A stretch of 64,000 nt of DNA from Pirellulaceae bacterium (GCA_026004775.1 BPJU01000017.1:1-64000); one strand, 5' to 3'; positions 53,242 to 64,000 are shown, numbered from the stretch's first letter. Notes: generated from the sequence alone by a model not told the origin. A program made the numbers and translations.

Positions 53242-56200
53242 ATGACCAACGGGAGTCGAGCGTGCCTGGCCAGGGGACTGAGCCGGATGCGGTGGCTCTG
53301 TCTTCTGGCGGCGGTGAGTTTCATGGCGGGGCGGCTAGTCGGCCAGCAACCACAGCCTCAGGACCCGATCCGTTTTAATCGCGATATCCGCCCGATTTTG
53401 GCGGACAAGTGCTTTGCTTGCCACGGTCCGGACGCCAATCGCCGCGAAGCGGATTTGCGTTTTGATCGCGAGGAGGGCGTTTTCGCCAGGCCCGGGCCGC
53501 CGGTCATTCAGCGGGGCGATCCGGCGGGCAGTGAGCTGGTACGGCGCATCCGATCGGAAGACCCGGACGAAAGGATGCCGCCGCCGTCCAGCGGCAAGTC
53601 GCTCACTGCCCGTGAAATCGCTCTGCTGGAACGGTGGATCGCTCAAGGTGCGGCTTGGGAAGACCACTGGTCGCTGATTCCCCCGGTACGCCCGCCGGTG
53701 CCGCAGGTAGATCACAGGGATTGGCCGGTCAATCCGATCGACTCGTTCGTGTTACACCGGTTGGAACAAGCCGGGATTTCTCCGTCGCCGGAAGCCGACC
53801 GCCGCACGTTGATCCGGCGGCTCTATTTCGATTTGCTCGGGTTGCCTCCGTCGTACGAGGAGGTTGAGGCATTTGTGAGGGATTCACGGCCGGAGGCCTA
53901 TGAAGAGCTGGTCGATCGATTGCTGGCTTCGGAGCATTACGGCGAGCGGATGGCGGTGTATTGGCTGGATCTGGTCCGCTATGCCGACACGGGCGGCTAT
54001 CACAGTGACAACCACCGCAATGTTTATCCGTATCGGGACTATGTAATCGACGCGTTCAACCGCAACAAACCGTTCGACCAGTTCACCATCGAGCAGATAG
54101 CCGGAGATCTTTTGCCGGGAGCGACCCGCGAGCAGCGTATCGCATCGGGTTACAACCGCCTGTTGCAGACGACCGAAGAGGGCGGGGCACAGGCCAAAGA
54201 GTACATGGCGAAGTATGCAGCCGATCGGGTCCGCAACACAAGCGTCATCTGGCTGGGCATCACGATGGGCTGCTGCGAGTGCCATGACCACAAATACGAT
54301 CCCTTTACGATGCGCGACTTCTACAGCATGGAAGCGTTTTTTGCGGACTTGCAGGAAAAAGCAGTGGGCCGGCAGGAAGAAACGCCGGTGCCGACGGCCG
54401 AGCAGGAGGCGTTGCTGGCGGAGTTGCAACAGAAGCTGGCTGCGGCGCGGGCTGAGCTGGATGCACCGGATCAGGAGCGTGACGCCCGGCAGCAGCAGTG
54501 GGAAGAGCGCCTGTGGGAGCAATGGACGGCGGCCGCCCAAAGCTGGACACCCGTGAGGCCGGCAACCTGGGAAGCCCGCCACGGAACGCAACTGGAGCTG
54601 CTGGACGATCTATCGCTGCGGGCCACAGGACCGAATCCGGACAAAGAGATTTACGAGATCATCTGGGAGCTGGAACAACCGCTGCGGTTAGCGGCCGTGC
54701 GGCTGGAGGCGCTTACTGACCCGACCTTTCCCAATAAGGGCCTGTCGCGCGCCAATGGGAATTTTGTACTGACCGAAGTCGAACTGGCTTATCGGCAGTC
54801 ATCCGGCGAGTGGCAAACGGTAGCCTGGTCTAGCGCGGCGGCCGATTACGAGCAGGCCGGGCATCCGGTCGCGCAGGCTATTGACGGTAAACCCGACACG
54901 GGTTGGGCGGTGAACGGTCACCAGCGGGCGGAGCCGTCGGTGGCCTGGTTTACGGTGCGCGAGGTGCCGGAGTTGCCGGCCGGGGCGCAGATACGCATAC
55001 GACTGCGTCATGAATCGCGTTTCGCCGGCCACAATCTGGGCAGGTTTCGCCTGGCGATTAGCTCACTGGACACCAAGGTGTTCGAAACGCTCACGGCGTT
55101 ACCGGTGGAGGTGATCCAGGCATTGAAAGTTGTTCCGGAAGAGCGATCGGGCCAGCAGCGCGATGTGCTTCGGACCTATTTCCGCGCAACGGCGGTCGAG
55201 TGGCAGGCGGAGCGGCAGCGGGTGGCGGAGTTGGAAAAGCAGATTGCCGACCTCGAAGCGTCCTTCCCCAGGACGCTGGTCAGTGTTTCCGGGCCGCCGC
55301 GCACGATTCGGATATTACCTCGAGGCAACTGGCTGGACGATTCGGGCGAAGTGGTAGAACCCAACGTTCCGGCACGGCTTCCTCGGCTGCCGGAAGTCGA
55401 AGGCCGGCCGACGCGGCTGGATTTTGCCCGCTGGTTGGTTTCGGCCGACAACCCGCTGACGGCTCGCGTCTTCGTCAACCGTCTTTGGATGCTCTGCTTC
55501 GGATACGGGCTGGTGCGCACGCCCGACGATTTGGGCACTCAGGGCGAATGGCCCACGCATCCGGAACTTCTGGACTGGTTGGCTGTCGAGTTTCGCGAAA
55601 GCGGCTGGAACGTAAAACACCTGCACAAGTTGATCGTGATGTCCCGAACCTACCGGCAATCCTCCGAGGCGGGCGAACAACTGATGGCTTTGGATCCTCA
55701 GAACCGGCTGCTTGCACGACAGAATCGTTTCCGCCTGGACGCCGAGTTCGTACGTGATACGGCTTTGAAGATCTCCGGGCTGTTGTCGCCTCGTGTCGGC
55801 GGGCGGAGCGTCAAGCCATATCAACCGGCCGGCTACTGGGCAAATCTGAATTTCCCGAAACGCGAGTGGGAAAACGACGTGGGTGAAAACCAGTACCGGC
55901 GGGGGCTGTATACGTACTGGTGCCGAACCTTCTTGCATCCTGCCATGTTAGCGCTGGATGCTCCGAGTCGCGAGGAGTGTACGGCGATGCGCCCGCGCTC
56001 AAATACGCCTTTGCAAGCTCTGGTGTTGCTGAACGATCCGGAGTTTGTCGAGGCGGCTCGGGTCTTTGCGGCGCGGATCGTCACCCATGGCGGTGCGACA
56101 GCTGGCGAGCGGCTGCGGTATGCCGTTCGATGTGCTCTCCAGCGCGAACCGCGCCCGGGTGAGCAGCAGGTGTTGCTGGAACTTTATGAAAAACACCGCC

Positions 56201-56352
56201 GCGAATATGCTGCGGAGCCGCAGGCCGCTCAGCAATTGCTTCAGGTAGGCCAAATGTCGGTTCCCCAGGGGATACCGGTCGAGGAGTTGGCGGCATGGAC
56301 GAGCGTGGCTCGCGTGCTGCTGAACCTGCATGAAACGATCACGCGCTATTGA
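53242..56352 (+). CDS. PSCyt1/DUF1549/DUF1553 secreted cytochrome-domain protein
   Basis: A 1036-residue planctomycete protein. The signal peptide is followed by a cytochrome-c-like (PSCyt1) domain with heme motif CFACH near residue 59, then DUF1549 (PVNPIDSFVLHRLEQAGISP, YGERMAVYWLDLVRYADTGG, YNRLLQTTEEGG, GCCECHDHKYDPF with a second CxxCH-type motif), a middle beta-sandwich and DUF1553 near the end (NPLTARVFVNRLWMLCFGYG, RSNTPLQALVLLNDPEFVEA). Such genes are multicopy in planctomycetes with a DUF1501 gene next door, as here, but their reaction is unknown; roles in polysaccharide-linked redox chemistry are suggested. ATG 53242 has AAGGAG upstream. Confidence 0.93.
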   Translation: MTNGSRACLARGLSRMRWLCLLAAVSFMAGRLVGQQPQPQDPIRFNRDIRPILADKCFACHGPDANRREADLRFDREEGVFARPGPPVIQRGDPAGSELVRRIRSEDPDERMPPPSSGKSLTAREIALLERWIAQGAAWEDHWSLIPPVRPPVPQVDHRDWPVNPIDSFVLHRLEQAGISPSPEADRRTLIRRLYFDLLGLPPSYEEVEAFVRDSRPEAYEELVDRLLASEHYGERMAVYWLDLVRYADTGGYHSDNHRNVYPYRDYVIDAFNRNKPFDQFTIEQIAGDLLPGATREQRIASGYNRLLQTTEEGGAQAKEYMAKYAADRVRNTSVIWLGITMGCCECHDHKYDPFTMRDFYSMEAFFADLQEKAVGRQEETPVPTAEQEALLAELQQKLAAARAELDAPDQERDARQQQWEERLWEQWTAAAQSWTPVRPATWEARHGTQLELLDDLSLRATGPNPDKEIYEIIWELEQPLRLAAVRLEALTDPTFPNKGLSRANGNFVLTEVELAYRQSSGEWQTVAWSSAAADYEQAGHPVAQAIDGKPDTGWAVNGHQRAEPSVAWFTVREVPELPAGAQIRIRLRHESRFAGHNLGRFRLAISSLDTKVFETLTALPVEVIQALKVVPEERSGQQRDVLRTYFRATAVEWQAERQRVAELEKQIADLEASFPRTLVSVSGPPRTIRILPRGNWLDDSGEVVEPNVPARLPRLPEVEGRPTRLDFARWLVSADNPLTARVFVNRLWMLCFGYGLVRTPDDLGTQGEWPTHPELLDWLAVEFRESGWNVKHLHKLIVMSRTYRQSSEAGEQLMALDPQNRLLARQNRFRLDAEFVRDTALKISGLLSPRVGGRSVKPYQPAGYWANLNFPKREWENDVGENQYRRGLYTYWCRTFLHPAMLALDAPSREECTAMRPRSNTPLQALVLLNDPEFVEAARVFAARIVTHGGATAGERLRYAVRCALQREPRPGEQQVLLELYEKHRREYAAEPQAAQQLLQVGQMSVPQGIPVEELAAWTSVARVLLNLHETITRY

Positions 56353-56431
56353 GCCAGCAGCCCGGAAAACAACCGGGCAGGCGACCGGGAACGAACCAGT
56401 CATGGTGTGCAGCAGAGAAAGGCCGTGAACG

Positions 56432-57856
<1,425 letters not shown>

Positions 57857-58173
57857 GGTGAATGATCCGGGATAGAACCTGGCCCGATTCCCCACCCTGA
57901 AGCCCATCGGGATACTCGCTTCTGGTGGCCCGACTGCGGTTCTTGCCTTGCTTCGGCGCGATTTTGCGGATAGGCTTACGTAGTGGCCCTGTGAGCAACG
58001 CGGTGCCGCGGGCAACTCTTGTACAAGGAGCGGAAAAAGGCTTGTCACGGACCGCCGTGGACTGCGGTTGCCCAGCGGCGTGCCACCGGCTTGCGCCGGC
58101 CGCAAGTCAGGGCGGGTAGCACACGGTCGCAACCCGAGAGGCTGGAACCTTATTGGAAGAACAGGTGAGTTCC
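57857..58173. other. intergenic region before PFOR genes
   Basis: About 317 bp. It contains a sequence like one end of the MITE-like elements (ttttgcggataggct near 57961-57975) and a small GC hairpin near 58085-58110 (ccggc-ttgc-gccgg). No ORF supported. Confidence 0.4.
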
Positions 58174-60180
58174 ATGAGTCAAGCTACGATCGACGTTGCT
58201 TCAAAGCAAGCGGTGGTGGAACCATTCGTACCGACACCCCAACCGGTCAAACCGGAACCGAAGTATGAGTATCCGGGCATACCGGTTACGTGTGACGGTG
58301 CGGAGGCCGTCGTGCACGTCGAGACGCACATTTCTCAGGGAAGTGGTGCTTATCCGATCACCAGTTCGACCACCATGGGAGGTGGTTTCAATCAGGCGGT
58401 CGCCAACGGCAAAACCAACTTGTGGGGCGATCCGCTGGTGTTTCTGGAGCCGGAAAGCGAACATTCATCGGCCTCTTTTTGTGAAGGTTTTGCCCTGGCC
58501 GGCGGACGGGTAACCAATTTTACGTCGGGCCAAGGCTTGATCTTGATGAAGGAAGTGCTGTACACGATTGCCGGCAAGCGGTTGCCGGTGGTGTTCAACA
58601 TTGGGGCTCGAGCTTTGACCAGCCATTCGCTGAACGTGCATGCCGGCCATGACGATGTGATGGCCGTGGCCGATTGCGGCTGGGGGATGCTCTTTGCCCG
58701 CAACGCCCAGGAGGCCGGAGATCTGTGCCTGATTGCCCGGCGGGCTGCCGAAGCGTCGTTTACACCGTTTCTGGCCATCCAGGACGGGTTTCTTACGACG
58801 CATACGGTCGAGACGGTGCGGCTGCCAGAACCGGAGTTCATGAAAGAATTCGTCGGGCCGCCGTCCGAAAAACTGATCAATCTGATGGACCCGGAAAATC
58901 CGGTGATGTCCGGCGTCGTGCAGAACCAAGACTCGTACATGAAGGGCAAGATCGCCCAGCGCTGGTATTACGACAAGGTGGCACCGGCGCTGGCCGAGGC
59001 TTTTGAGCTTTTCGCCCGCAAGACCGGCCGCCGCTACGACTTTGTGATGCCGTATCGCTGCGAGGATGCCGAGTTCATCCTGGTCGGCATGGGCAGCTAC
59101 ATGGAAACAGCTCAAGCCACCGTGGACTACCTGCGTGACAAGAAGGGGATCCCGGTCGGGTGTGTGACGATCTTCTGTTTCCGGCCTTTCCCGATGCACC
59201 AGATCGTCAAGGTGCTGCGTGATGCAACGGCGATCACGATCCTGGAGCGTATGGACGATCCGTTGTCGACGACAGGCAATCATTTGACGCGCGAGATCAA
59301 AGCTGCCTTTTGCGACGCCATCAATGGCCAGATGGGGCACGAGCGGATCGACCGCATTCCGAAGATCTATCATGGGGCGGCCGGGCTGGGGAGCCGTGAC
59401 GTAAGGCCGGGCGATTTGATCGCTGCCGTGGAAAACATGATGGAGGGCGGCCGCGATTTCTTCTGCCTGGGAATCCATCACGAACTGGCCTTGCCGCGCA
59501 AAGAAGATCCCGACCTGCGACCGCCGGGAGGCTTCTCGATGCGAGGGCACTCGGTGGGCGGCTTCGGCTCGGTTACCACCAACAAAGTCATCGCCACCAT
59601 CGCCGGTGAGGTGTTCGGCAAGGACGTGCAAGCCTACCCGAAGTACGGCTCCGAGAAAAAGGGTCTGCCCACCACGTATTACTTGACGATTGCCGACGAA
59701 CATATCCGCACGCACTGCGAATTGGAATACGTCGATCTGGTTATCCTGAACGACGTCAATGCCATCCTTGCCAATCCGTTGAAGGGCCTGGTGCCCGGAG
59801 GCGCGATCGTGATGCAGTCGCCGCTGGACGATCCGGCGGAAGTGTGGCGGCGAATCCCGGACCGCCACAAGAAGACAATTCGCGAGAAGCATCTGCGCAT
59901 TTATTACGTCGATATGGTCAAGATTGCTCGAGAAGTGGCGTCCGAGCCGGACCTCCAGATGCGCATGCAAGGCATCGTGACGCTGGGCGCGTTCCTGAAG
60001 CTGACGCCCTATGCCAAGGAAAGCGGTATGTCCGATGACCAGGTGATGGCGGGCGTTGAGAAAGCCTTGCGCAAATATTTCGGCAAGCGCGGCGAGCGGG
60101 TGGTCCAGGATAACCTCACGTGTGTTCGCCGCGGTTACACCGAATTGAAGGAGGTGCCCAGGTCGATTATCGAAGCATAA
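58174..60180 (+). CDS. pyruvate:ferredoxin (flavodoxin) oxidoreductase, alpha-gamma part
   Basis: A 668-residue protein carrying domains I-II and III of PFOR: a TPP-pyrimidine-binding domain (LTSHSLNVHAGHDDVMAVAD; SGQGLILMKEVLYTIAGKRL), the transketolase-like C-domain (CVTIFCFRPFPMHQIVKVLR), and the gamma domain from about residue 460 (RGHSVGGFGSVTTNKVIATI). The Fe-S and TPP-pyrophosphate domains are in the next gene, so this is a split PFOR. It oxidises pyruvate to acetyl-CoA with ferredoxin as acceptor. ATG at 58174; a TTG 21 nt upstream is possible. Confidence 0.9.
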   Translation: MSQATIDVASKQAVVEPFVPTPQPVKPEPKYEYPGIPVTCDGAEAVVHVETHISQGSGAYPITSSTTMGGGFNQAVANGKTNLWGDPLVFLEPESEHSSASFCEGFALAGGRVTNFTSGQGLILMKEVLYTIAGKRLPVVFNIGARALTSHSLNVHAGHDDVMAVADCGWGMLFARNAQEAGDLCLIARRAAEASFTPFLAIQDGFLTTHTVETVRLPEPEFMKEFVGPPSEKLINLMDPENPVMSGVVQNQDSYMKGKIAQRWYYDKVAPALAEAFELFARKTGRRYDFVMPYRCEDAEFILVGMGSYMETAQATVDYLRDKKGIPVGCVTIFCFRPFPMHQIVKVLRDATAITILERMDDPLSTTGNHLTREIKAAFCDAINGQMGHERIDRIPKIYHGAAGLGSRDVRPGDLIAAVENMMEGGRDFFCLGIHHELALPRKEDPDLRPPGGFSMRGHSVGGFGSVTTNKVIATIAGEVFGKDVQAYPKYGSEKKGLPTTYYLTIADEHIRTHCELEYVDLVILNDVNAILANPLKGLVPGGAIVMQSPLDDPAEVWRRIPDRHKKTIREKHLRIYYVDMVKIAREVASEPDLQMRMQGIVTLGAFLKLTPYAKESGMSDDQVMAGVEKALRKYFGKRGERVVQDNLTCVRRGYTELKEVPRSIIEA

Positions 60181-60257
60181 TACGGGCAGGGATATAGTTC
60201 GGCTCACAGAGTGTCCCGGAGAACCCAGGAAAACTACCCAATACAGGGAAACCAGCT

Positions 60258-62174
60258 ATGGCAACCGTAAGCGATCGGCCGTCGATGAACGAGGCCAACG
60301 AACGCGATCCGTTCAACAACAACTCGTACGGAACGCTTGTCGATTCCGGCTATCGGCTGGTGAAACTGCCGGTGCTGGACGTGGTGGATTTCAACGAGCG
60401 GATAATCCGCGCCTACGAGGAGGGAACGGCCGAAGAGGAGTTACCGGCGGATTTGTCGGTCGCCCGTTCGTTGATCCCGGCCGGCACCGCGACGTTGCGG
60501 GATTTCAGCTACGTAGCACCGGAAATCCCGGAGTACATCCCGGAAAACTGCACCGGGTGCATGGACTGCGTTACTCTCTGTCCGGACACGGCCATTCTGG
60601 GAAAGGTCAAAGGGGAAAAAGAGTGGGAGCAGTTCATCAACAGCATTCCCGACCCGCAAGACCGCGAGATGTTCCGCCGCCAGTGGTCAGAACCTCGCAA
60701 ATACTTCGAAGGCCCGAAAAAGAAGCTGGGCGAGGGCGGGAAGTTTTTGATTATCATCGACCCCAGCAAATGCAAGGGGTGTGCCGAATGCGTGACGGTA
60801 TGCGATGACAATGCGTTGCGGATGATCCCGAAGACGGATGAGGTGATGCGGTCGATCCGCAAATCGCATCGGCTCTTTAAAGAGGCGGGGCCATCGGATG
60901 AGCGGTTCATAAACGACAACCTGCTCATCGACATCATGCTCAAAGAGCAGTCGCACATCTACGTCGGTGGTGCCGGCAGTTGTGCCGGATGTGGCGAAGC
61001 CACGGCCTTGCGGATGTTGTGTGCGGCCGTGGGGGCCAAGTACGGCAACGACTGGGGGATCATCGCCGCCACCGGTTGCAACACCGTCTATACGTCGACC
61101 TATCCGTATAACCCCTATCTGGTGCCGTGGAGCAACTCGCTGTTCGAAAATGCTCCGGCCTTCGCCATGGGAGTACGGATGCGGTGGGATCAGATGGGCT
61201 GGGCCGACAAACCGCTCTGGTGCATCGGCGGCGACGGGGCGATGTTCGACATCGGTTTCCAGTCGCTTTCCCGCATGCTGGCTTCCGGTATGAACATCAA
61301 AGTGTTCGTGCTGGATACGCAAGTCTATTCGAACACCGGCGGCCAGGCCTCCACCAGCAGCTACATGGGTCAGAATACGAAGATGAGCGTGCACGGCAAG
61401 AAGGTGGGCGGCAAGCAGGAGCGTCGCAAGGAGATCGCTCAGATCTGCATGATGCACCCGCGCACCTATGTCGCCCAGACGACGTGCGCTCATACGAATC
61501 ACTTCTACCGCTGTGTGCTGGAGGCGATGGAGTTCGACGGTCCGGCCGTGATCTGCTGCTATACGACGTGCCAACCGGAGCACGGTGTGGCCGACAACAT
61601 GGCCACCGACCAGGCTCGTCTGGCCGTCGATACCCGTGCTTTCCCGCTGTTGATTTATGACCCGCGTAAAGGAGATACCATCAAGTCGCGGCTTTCTTTG
61701 CAGGGCAATCCGGCCGTCACCGAAGATTGGTGGCGCAATCCGAAGACGGGCCAGATCGTCGACTTCATCGATTTTTGCCGCAGCGAAGGGCGGTTTGCCA
61801 AGCATTTCGACAAGGACGGCAATCCCAGCCCCGTGCTGTTACGCGCTCGAGAAGAACGGCTGGAAAACTGGCGGCTGCTTCAGGAGCTGGCTGGGATTCG
61901 GCGAACCGAGTCTTCGGAGCCAGCCAAGGCTGAGTCCCGGAGGGCGGAACCGGCTGCCAAAGCAGCGCCGGCCGTCCACGGCAACGGGGGACCTCGGTTC
62001 CAACTCACCCCGGGTATGCGCATCGAGTACCGAGCATCGGGAGGGCCCATCGCCGGGACGGTAAAGATGCAGGGAGCCAAGGTGCTGCTGGACTTGGAAG
62101 ATGGAACGGAGATCGAGACGACGGCGGAGATTCTGCGTGAAGCGTTAGCTGCCGGACTGGTTAACCCTGCCTAA
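60258..62174 (+). CDS. pyruvate:ferredoxin oxidoreductase, Fe-S plus beta (TPP) part
   Basis: A 638-residue protein: two 4Fe-4S motifs (CTGCMDCVTLCP at about residue 98; CKGCAECVTVCD at about 173), an Fe-S-associated CAGCGE site, and the TPP domain with GGDGAMFDIGFQSLSR and the SNTGGQASTSS segment. This completes the PFOR complex with the preceding gene. Unusually, after residue ~555 a Pro/Ala/Glu-rich linker leads to an extra ~60-residue domain (FQLTPGMRIEYRASGGPIAG... IETTAEILREALAAGLVNPA) not part of normal PFOR. Confidence 0.92.
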   Translation: MATVSDRPSMNEANERDPFNNNSYGTLVDSGYRLVKLPVLDVVDFNERIIRAYEEGTAEEELPADLSVARSLIPAGTATLRDFSYVAPEIPEYIPENCTGCMDCVTLCPDTAILGKVKGEKEWEQFINSIPDPQDREMFRRQWSEPRKYFEGPKKKLGEGGKFLIIIDPSKCKGCAECVTVCDDNALRMIPKTDEVMRSIRKSHRLFKEAGPSDERFINDNLLIDIMLKEQSHIYVGGAGSCAGCGEATALRMLCAAVGAKYGNDWGIIAATGCNTVYTSTYPYNPYLVPWSNSLFENAPAFAMGVRMRWDQMGWADKPLWCIGGDGAMFDIGFQSLSRMLASGMNIKVFVLDTQVYSNTGGQASTSSYMGQNTKMSVHGKKVGGKQERRKEIAQICMMHPRTYVAQTTCAHTNHFYRCVLEAMEFDGPAVICCYTTCQPEHGVADNMATDQARLAVDTRAFPLLIYDPRKGDTIKSRLSLQGNPAVTEDWWRNPKTGQIVDFIDFCRSEGRFAKHFDKDGNPSPVLLRAREERLENWRLLQELAGIRRTESSEPAKAESRRAEPAAKAAPAVHGNGGPRFQLTPGMRIEYRASGGPIAGTVKMQGAKVLLDLEDGTEIETTAEILREALAAGLVNPA

Positions 62175-62182
62175 GTCGGTCG

Positions 62183-62506
62183 ATGCCCGAGACGCCACCG
62201 AAAGCCGTATTCGAGCACCAGCCGGGTGACCTGGAAGCGTCGCTCAATTTTCTGAAGCGGACGCACGCCGAATTGCGTACTTTGCGGCGGGTGCGGCTGT
62301 GGCAGAACCGCCTTCAGGTTTTCGACGTCAACGGCGACTATTTCGAACTGCGAGGTGTGGGGTATCCGGACGCCGAGATTGTACCGCTGTTGCGGATGGT
62401 CTACGCCGCTTTTGATCCGCAGACGATCCACGAGCCGACCAGCGATCCTTACAAAGAGCTGTTGACCGGCAGGCGGCATCCATGGGCTGAAGACCGCGTC
62501 ATGTAA
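62183..62506 (+). CDS. small protein of unknown function downstream of PFOR
   Basis: A 107-residue protein starting 8 nt after the PFOR beta stop, so co-transcribed. It is charged and predicted helical and beta mixed (LEASLNFLKRTHAELRTLRR, VFDVNGDYFELRGVGYPD, DPQTIHEPTSDPYKELLTGR). No signal peptide or family recognised. Operon position suggests a role with the PFOR. Confidence 0.65.
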   Translation: MPETPPKAVFEHQPGDLEASLNFLKRTHAELRTLRRVRLWQNRLQVFDVNGDYFELRGVGYPDAEIVPLLRMVYAAFDPQTIHEPTSDPYKELLTGRRHPWAEDRVM

Positions 62507-62526
62507 GCCGATCCAGCCGTGCCCGG

Positions 62527-63822
62527 CTACAACGCCCTGCGGTAACGGCGTTTTGTACGAGAGCTTCCTGGTGGAGGCGGCGGAGGGCCCTCCGGTACGG
62601 GTAGCGTCGAGGCCACGTAGTCCTCCAGCGTCTGGCGCTGGAGTTTCTGCCCGATCCGCTCCTCGATTTCCGCCAGAAGATGTCCTTCGAACGGCGTGAC
62701 AAACGTGTAAGCCACTCCGGATCGCCCCATACGTCCCGTGCGCCCCACTCGATGCACGTAGTCATCGCAGAACTCGGGGATATCGTAGTTGATGATGTGC
62801 GAAACTCCCGTCACATCGATTCCCCGCCCCACGATGTCCGTCGCCACCAGATAACGAATCTTGCCCTGTCGAAACCCCATCATCACCCGCTCGCGTTTGG
62901 CCTGCGGCATGTCTCCTTGAAGCATCCCCACTCCGGCGCTGTGCCGTTTCAGTTGGTGGTAAAGCACGTCGGCCCGCCTGCGGGTGCGGCAAAAGATGAT
63001 CGCTTGTCGAGGCTCTTCCCGGTCGAGCAGCCGTAGCAGCAATCCCAATTTCCGCTCGGCATCTACGATGAAATAATATTGTGCGATCGTCGAAACGGTC
63101 AGTTCGGGGGGTGAGCAGTCCAAGAACACCGGATCGCGCATGTAGGTGGCGGCTAGGCGGCGAATGTCGCCCGGAACTGTAGCACTCAGCAGGATCGTCT
63201 GCCGCTCTTTAGGACATTCTTCCAGAATGCGCTCGATATCGGGGCGAAATCCGATATCGAGCATCCGGTCGGCTTCGTCCAAAACCACCCACTGAACCTG
63301 GCCCAGCTTCAGCGTTCCTCGCCCCAAATGGTCCAGAATCCGTCCTGGGGTACCCACCGCAACGTGTGCTCCTCGGCGCAACGTATCGATCTGCCGGCCG
63401 ATCGGCTGTCCGCCATAAAGCAGGGCCACGCGCACGGCCAAACCGGCAGCCAGTTTTTTGATTTCGTCGGCTACCTGGCGAGCCAGTTCACGAGTCGGCA
63501 CGAGGATCAACGTCGATGGGCGTCCGAGGCGCGCCTGCTGCCGCAGGGCTTCTAGAATAGGAATGACGAAAGCAGCGGTTTTTCCTGTCCCCGTGGGAGC
63601 TTGTCCCAGGCAATCACGGCCCTGTAGGGCCACCGGAATAAGACTGGCCTGGATGGGGGTGGGATGAAGGTATCCGGCTTTTTCCAGCGCCGCCAACATT
63701 CCTTCGGATACGCCCAGTTCCGCAAAACCGCTGTCCGAGCGGCGGCTTGGTGTTGCTGGTTTGGCAGGTTTCTTGGGCGAATCCGAACCGCCCGAACGTG
63801 ATTTCTTCAAGGGAAGCTCCAT
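62527..63822 (-). CDS. DEAD-box RNA helicase
   Basis: A 431-residue helicase of the RhlE/DeaD type with all core motifs: PTPIQ (Q motif), GQAPTGTGKTAAFVIP (Walker A), PTRELARQ, GTPGRILDH, DEADRMLDIGF, SAT, the ATDIVGRGIDV and HRVGRTGRMGR segments. A charged N-terminal tail and a basic Pro-rich C-terminus flank the core. RNA unwinding in ribosome assembly or cold response is typical. Convergent with the PFOR operon. Confidence 0.95.
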   Translation of the reverse strand: MELPLKKSRSGGSDSPKKPAKPATPSRRSDSGFAELGVSEGMLAALEKAGYLHPTPIQASLIPVALQGRDCLGQAPTGTGKTAAFVIPILEALRQQARLGRPSTLILVPTRELARQVADEIKKLAAGLAVRVALLYGGQPIGRQIDTLRRGAHVAVGTPGRILDHLGRGTLKLGQVQWVVLDEADRMLDIGFRPDIERILEECPKERQTILLSATVPGDIRRLAATYMRDPVFLDCSPPELTVSTIAQYYFIVDAERKLGLLLRLLDREEPRQAIIFCRTRRRADVLYHQLKRHSAGVGMLQGDMPQAKRERVMMGFRQGKIRYLVATDIVGRGIDVTGVSHIINYDIPEFCDDYVHRVGRTGRMGRSGVAYTFVTPFEGHLLAEIEERIGQKLQRQTLEDYVASTLPVPEGPPPPPPGSSRTKRRYRRAL

Positions 63823-63934
63823 AGCTCAACGGACACAAGTCAGTCTTGAATCCACAAAAACGCAGGGGGCAGGCTGTTTGACTGAGGGTTTCATTCGGTT
63901 GCTGCCATCAGTGAAAAGCATAACCAACAAAATA

Positions 63935-63962
63935 GGCCGGGCAACTCGAGATGCCCGGCCTT
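63935..63962. terminator. intrinsic terminator-like hairpin
   Basis: A perfect 10-bp inverted repeat (aggccgggca / tgcccggcct, 63935-63944 and 63953-63962). It is flanked by ttctcg on the plus side and attttg on the minus side, so it may act in either direction; it lies upstream of the helicase and probably ends a transcript from beyond the window. Confidence 0.6.
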
Positions 63963-64000
63963 TCTCGTCGTGACCATCACTCCGCGGCCATCACGGAGCT

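Noticed and set aside
58465-60207. A 580-codon minus-strand frame
   Set aside because: Antisense shadow of the PFOR alpha gene.

Overview
This window looks like a chromosomal segment of a Planctomycetota bacterium, probably of the Pirellulales type. The evidence is the gene mix: a large PSCyt1/DUF1549/DUF1553 cytochrome protein followed by a DUF1501 protein, an iduronate-2-sulfatase-like sulfatase next to a Gfo/Idh/MocA oxidoreductase, a ThuA-domain protein, a PQQ sugar dehydrogenase, a DUF2760-Hsp70-Hsp70 operon, and several IS110/IS630/RAYT-type transposase derivatives. GC is high and many secreted proteins carry Sec signal peptides. No rRNA or tRNA gene and no CRISPR array was seen.

Layout. 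1-5.3 kb: a GC-rich repeat cluster, a heavily frameshifted DUF255/YyaL thioredoxin-fold gene, a sulfatase and a sugar-type oxidoreductase (minus strand). 5.6-10.9 kb: a plus-strand operon of DUF2760, a first Hsp70, and a second Hsp70 with a DUF3731-like C-terminus (two frameshifts). 10.9-12.9 kb: a decay zone with a shortened ADP-ribosylglycohydrolase and an IS630 transposase relic. 12.9-31.7 kb: a RAYT-like gene and a direct tandem duplication of about 8.77 kb. Each copy carries an outer-membrane transporter-like gene (frameshifted), an alpha/beta hydrolase, an L-lactate permease, a ThuA protein, a secreted protein of unknown function and GAPDH. The junction fuses the 5' end of a secreted TPR-protein gene, in frame, to the 3' end of the RAYT-like gene. 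31.4-37.2 kb: the TPR gene, LemA and an HtpX-like protease (frameshifted at a T7 run), and a hemerythrin-like protein. 37.2-41 kb: an IS110-family element inserted in a GC-rich repeat family, then a repeat array and a fragment resembling Cmr1 of type III CRISPR systems. 41-47.9 kb, minus strand: PQQ sugar dehydrogenase, FKBP isomerase, thymidine phosphorylase, a secreted protein, IF-3 and a leucine-rich-repeat lipoprotein. 48-52.9 kb, plus strand: EamA transporter, SLC13-type symporter, methyltransferase and the GTPase Der. 53.2-57.9 kb: the DUF1549/1553 plus DUF1501 pair. 58.2-62.5 kb: a two-gene pyruvate:ferredoxin oxidoreductase plus a small partner. The window ends with a DEAD-box helicase.

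Working together: lactate permease, PFOR and GAPDH fit a heterotrophic metabolism of sugars and organic acids; the sulfatase, oxidoreductase, ThuA and PQQ proteins fit polysaccharide and sugar use. LemA/HtpX and the Hsp70 pair are protein- or envelope-quality modules.

Caution: several genes are broken by one-base indels (YyaL, second Hsp70, TPR gene, HtpX, both copies of the transporter). Some of these may be consensus errors rather than real mutations; raw reads would decide. The most interesting points are the tandem duplication with its in-frame chimeric gene, the degenerate RAYT-like protein with a nearby palindrome array, the paired Hsp70/DUF2760 operon, the IS110 element with readable ends and a structured 3' region, and an orphan plus-strand terminator at 43.6 kb suggesting an ncRNA.
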